From assembly GCA_019695295.1 (NCBI GenBank), contig JAIBAH010000012.1, forward strand, positions 1-64,000: a stretch of 64,000 nt of DNA. Direction: 5' to 3'. Below the pieces are notes generated by a model, which had not been told where the DNA came from, made no database searches, and saw nothing but the letters and a program-made list of their open reading frames with translations. Positions 61,626 to 64,000 of this stretch are shown here, in pieces (positions within the stretch are counted from its first letter, which is position 1; each line of letters opens with the position of its first letter). Made by a program: the position numbers and the translations under genes. The stretch comes from Bacteroidia bacterium (GTDB taxonomy: Bacteria > Bacteroidota > Bacteroidia > J057).

Positions 61626-62969
61626 ATGAAAATAGAATTTGTAAATCATGCTTCATTTATAGTAGAACATCAGGGAGTAAGGGTAATGTGTGATCCCTGG
61701 CTTTTTGGCAGTGCTTTCTTTAACGGATGGGATTTAATCTGTAAAACGCAGTTTCAGATGGAAGACTTTAAGAATATTCAGTACATCTGGTTTTCTCATG
61801 AGCATCCTGATCATTTTGCCCCTCCCGTTATCAATAAAATCCCGGAAGAAATCCGAAAAAACATCACCGTTCTTTTTCATGAAACCAATGACAAAAAAGT
61901 AATTGATTTTTGTCAGAAAAAAGGATTCAAAACGCAGGAGTTAACTCACCTGAAAAAATACACGCTTGCACCCGATTTCGAAATTATGTGTGCCGGGGTT
62001 TTGCCCTTTGATTCCTGGATTTGCTTTTATGGGGACGGTAAAAAAATCCTGAACGTAAACGATTGTATTGTGGATGGTGAAGCCAAAGCGGAGCACCTGA
62101 AAGTGCATACCGGAGAAGTAGATGTTCTGTTTACACAGTTCAGCTATGCCGCATGGAAGGGCAATGAAGGAGATATTCAACTCAGAAAAGACTCTGCCGC
62201 ATCCAAGCTTCAGATTGTAACCGACCAGATACATGTATTCAAACCGAAGTTTACCATTCCTTTTGCGAGTTTTGTTTACTTCTCACACGAAGAAAACAGC
62301 TATATGAATAACGGGGTAAATCTTCCGGTGGATGCAATCAATGCCATTACAAAAGCCGGTTCAGCGCCTGTACTTATGTATCCCGGAGATATTTGGGAGG
62401 TGGGGACTGCATGGGACAATACTGCTCCCAATCAGAAATATGAAGCAGAATATGCCGCTTTGCCTGATAAACCCTATCATAAACCCATCAGGAGTTTTAC
62501 GGAAGCCGAGTTGATGAAAAGCTGTGCAGATTATCTGACAAGGTTAAAATCCAAAAACAATTTCTTCATGGTCAGAATGATTAAAATGGTACCGGGTTTT
62601 CACTTTTTCCAACCCTTCAATATTCTGCTTCATGATTTGAATGCCATTTATCAGTTTGATATCACCAAAGGCCTCACCCGTATGCCCGAAGGGACAAAAT
62701 TTGATGTGAGAATGCACTCTGAAAGCCTGGATTTTGTCTTTAAATTTGACTGGGGATACGACACTCTGACCGTAAACGGAAGATTTAATGCAGACATGGA
62801 CGGCTTTGCAAAAATGACCAAAAGTTTCTCCGTAGGTCCTCTGAATAATACAGGAAGAACTATCTCTCTCAAACTGCTTTTTGATTTTGAGATGATTGGT
62901 AATTTTCTCGGAGCATTGTATCGCTTCGGCAAAAGAATGAGAAAAAATAAAGTAAAATTAGCAAATTAA
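61626..62969 (+). CDS. MBL-fold metallo-hydrolase in polysaccharide cluster
   Basis: A 447-residue protein with an N-terminal metallo-beta-lactamase-fold domain. Metal site H58, H60, D62, H63 (SHEHPDHF), the opening HASFIVEHQGVRVMCDPWL typical of UlaG/NAPE-PLD-like hydrolases, and FVYFSHEENSYMNNG. The C-terminal 150 residues (from about 300) are not recognised; they look like an alpha/beta SCP2-like or lipid-binding module. Related proteins accompany CMP-sialic-acid-hydroxylase-like and O-antigen clusters. Substrate unknown. Confidence 0.8.
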   Translation: MKIEFVNHASFIVEHQGVRVMCDPWLFGSAFFNGWDLICKTQFQMEDFKNIQYIWFSHEHPDHFAPPVINKIPEEIRKNITVLFHETNDKKVIDFCQKKGFKTQELTHLKKYTLAPDFEIMCAGVLPFDSWICFYGDGKKILNVNDCIVDGEAKAEHLKVHTGEVDVLFTQFSYAAWKGNEGDIQLRKDSAASKLQIVTDQIHVFKPKFTIPFASFVYFSHEENSYMNNGVNLPVDAINAITKAGSAPVLMYPGDIWEVGTAWDNTAPNQKYEAEYAALPDKPYHKPIRSFTEAELMKSCADYLTRLKSKNNFFMVRMIKMVPGFHFFQPFNILLHDLNAIYQFDITKGLTRMPEGTKFDVRMHSESLDFVFKFDWGYDTLTVNGRFNADMDGFAKMTKSFSVGPLNNTGRTISLKLLFDFEMIGNFLGALYRFGKRMRKNKVKLAN

Positions 62970-62996
62970 TTATAATATTATTCACAGATATTTTTC

Positions 62997-64000
62997 ATGA
63001 AAAAAGCATTAATTACCGGGATTACAGGACAGGACGGGTCATTTTTAACAGAAATTTTGCTGGAAAAAGGATATGAGGTACACGGTATTATCCGTCGGGC
63101 AAGTAATTTTAATACTGACCGTATTGAACACCTGATGAGCAACAAAAGCCTGAAATTACATCATGGCGATTTGTCTGACAGTGCCAATCTGAATAAATTA
63201 ATGTCCACCATAAAACCCGACGAAGTATATAATCTTGGCGCACAAAGCCACGTAGCGGTCTCCTTTGAAGTGCCCGAATATACAGCTCAGGTGGATGCAA
63301 TCGGTACGCTCAGGCTGCTCGACGCCCTGAATAATCACTGCCCGGAAGCAAGATTTTATCAGGCTTCTACCTCAGAACTTTACGGCCTTGTACAGGAAAT
63401 TCCTCAGAAGGAAACGACTCCTTTTTATCCGAGAAGCCCGTATGGAGTAGCCAAGCTCTATGGGTTCTGGATTACCAAAAACTTCAGAGAGTCCTACGAC
63501 CTGTTTGCCTGTAACGGTATTCTGTTTAATCATGAATCAGAAAGACGTGGAAAAACCTTCGTGACCCGAAAAGTGACTGTAGGTTTCAGCGAAATGTTTT
63601 ATGGCCTGAGGGAAACCCTCAGAATGGGAAACCTGGACGCTCAGCGCGACTGGGGCTACGCCAAAGAATATTGTGAAGCCATGTGGATGATGCTTCAGCA
63701 TTCTCAGCCTGAAGACTACGTTATCGCAACCGGCAAAACTTATACTATCCGGGATTTTATCGAAAGAGCTGCCAAATATTGTAACTGGGATATCGTCTGG
63801 GAAGGCGAAGGCGAAAACGAAAAAGGCATTGACCGTAAATCCGGAAGGGTAATCATAGAGGTGGATCCCCGCTATTTCCGCCCTGCTGAAGTAGAGCTGC
63901 TCGTTGGCGATGCTTCCAAGGCAAAGAAAGAACTCGGCTGGGAAGCGAAAACGGACCTGGATGGATTGATTGATATCATGATGAAACATGACCTCATGGA
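62997..64000 (+). CDS. gmd: GDP-mannose 4,6-dehydratase, cut at window end
   Basis: 334 codons are present and open at the right edge; family members are about 345-375 residues, so only the end is missing. Converts GDP-mannose to GDP-4-keto-6-deoxymannose, the first step to GDP-fucose or GDP-rhamnose. The SDR cofactor site is TGITGQDGS (7-15), the catalytic set is T125 (ASTSELYG), Y149 and K153 (YGVAK), and NHESERRG is the GDP-binding family signature. Probably followed by a fucose synthase or similar gene outside the window (inference). Confidence 0.95.
   Translation, partial: MKKALITGITGQDGSFLTEILLEKGYEVHGIIRRASNFNTDRIEHLMSNKSLKLHHGDLSDSANLNKLMSTIKPDEVYNLGAQSHVAVSFEVPEYTAQVDAIGTLRLLDALNNHCPEARFYQASTSELYGLVQEIPQKETTPFYPRSPYGVAKLYGFWITKNFRESYDLFACNGILFNHESERRGKTFVTRKVTVGFSEMFYGLRETLRMGNLDAQRDWGYAKEYCEAMWMMLQHSQPEDYVIATGKTYTIRDFIERAAKYCNWDIVWEGEGENEKGIDRKSGRVIIEVDPRYFRPAEVELLVGDASKAKKELGWEAKTDLDGLIDIMMKHDLM

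Noticed and set aside
1-64000. tRNA, rRNA, CRISPR arrays, prophage or integrase signatures
   Set aside because: I looked through the intergenic regions and found no cloverleaf-like sequence, no regularly spaced repeats and no phage or integrase gene; a covariance-model scan would be needed to exclude small RNAs.

Overview
The window is a chromosomal stretch of a Bacteroidota bacterium, probably a free-living gliding cytophagian or saprospirian relative. The signs are: gliding and type IX secretion (T9SS) genes (gldG, a PorV/PorQ-family barrel), several large cargo proteins ending in T9SS sorting domains (type A: YPNP...GxYxxxV; type B: FTPNGDGxND), SprB-like and WG repeats, an outer membrane TonB-dependent receptor, a Kdo transferase (so LPS is made), AT-rich leaders without Shine-Dalgarno sites, and Bacteroidota-type promoters (TTG, about 19 nt, TAnnTTTG). 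I see no rRNA, tRNA, CRISPR array, prophage or full insertion sequence.

Layout. 1-3738: 3' part of a huge CotH-type T9SS cargo. 3989-9150: central metabolism (icd, an isolated sdhB), a TerC membrane protein, a LysR regulator and a DUF1684 protein. 9397-14082: SPFH/SHOCT protein, polysaccharide deacetylase, YqeY, CvpA, pabA/trpG-type glutaminase, alpha/beta hydrolase. 14204-21745: PorV/PorQ-family barrel, an unknown secreted protein with gldG, waaA, a small secreted protein, an FKBP isomerase and ilvE. 22063-30204: a codon-biased SprB-repeat surface protein, a lytic transglycosylase, a DUF4241 protein and a T9SS-exported CocE/NonD hydrolase. 30555-34849: a giant seven-PAS histidine kinase with its single-domain response regulator.

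35668-43731 is the most coherent locus. It has a promoter, a small membrane protein, DabA with its catalytic Cys/Asp/His/Cys set intact, DabB (NuoL-like proton channel), an outer membrane porin and a SulP anion transporter. It reads as a complete envelope-spanning inorganic-carbon uptake system.

43910-53482 carries AMP nucleosidase, an M48 protease, an outer-membrane-like protein, a TonB receptor, an HD phosphohydrolase, a PLP-dependent deaminase and a hypothetical protein. 53545-59649 holds two WG-repeat secreted proteins. The second is bracketed by two related, same-orientation MITE-like elements (123 and 116 bp) with AGGACTTACGCA-type terminal inverted repeats, each abutting an apparent broken reading frame. 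60822-64000 starts a surface-polysaccharide cluster: GT2 glycosyltransferase, an MBL-fold hydrolase and gmd (cut by the window end), behind a near-consensus promoter.

Start codons were moved downstream from the longest frame where the family start or signal peptide was obvious. Function calls rest on motif recognition by eye, with no database search.
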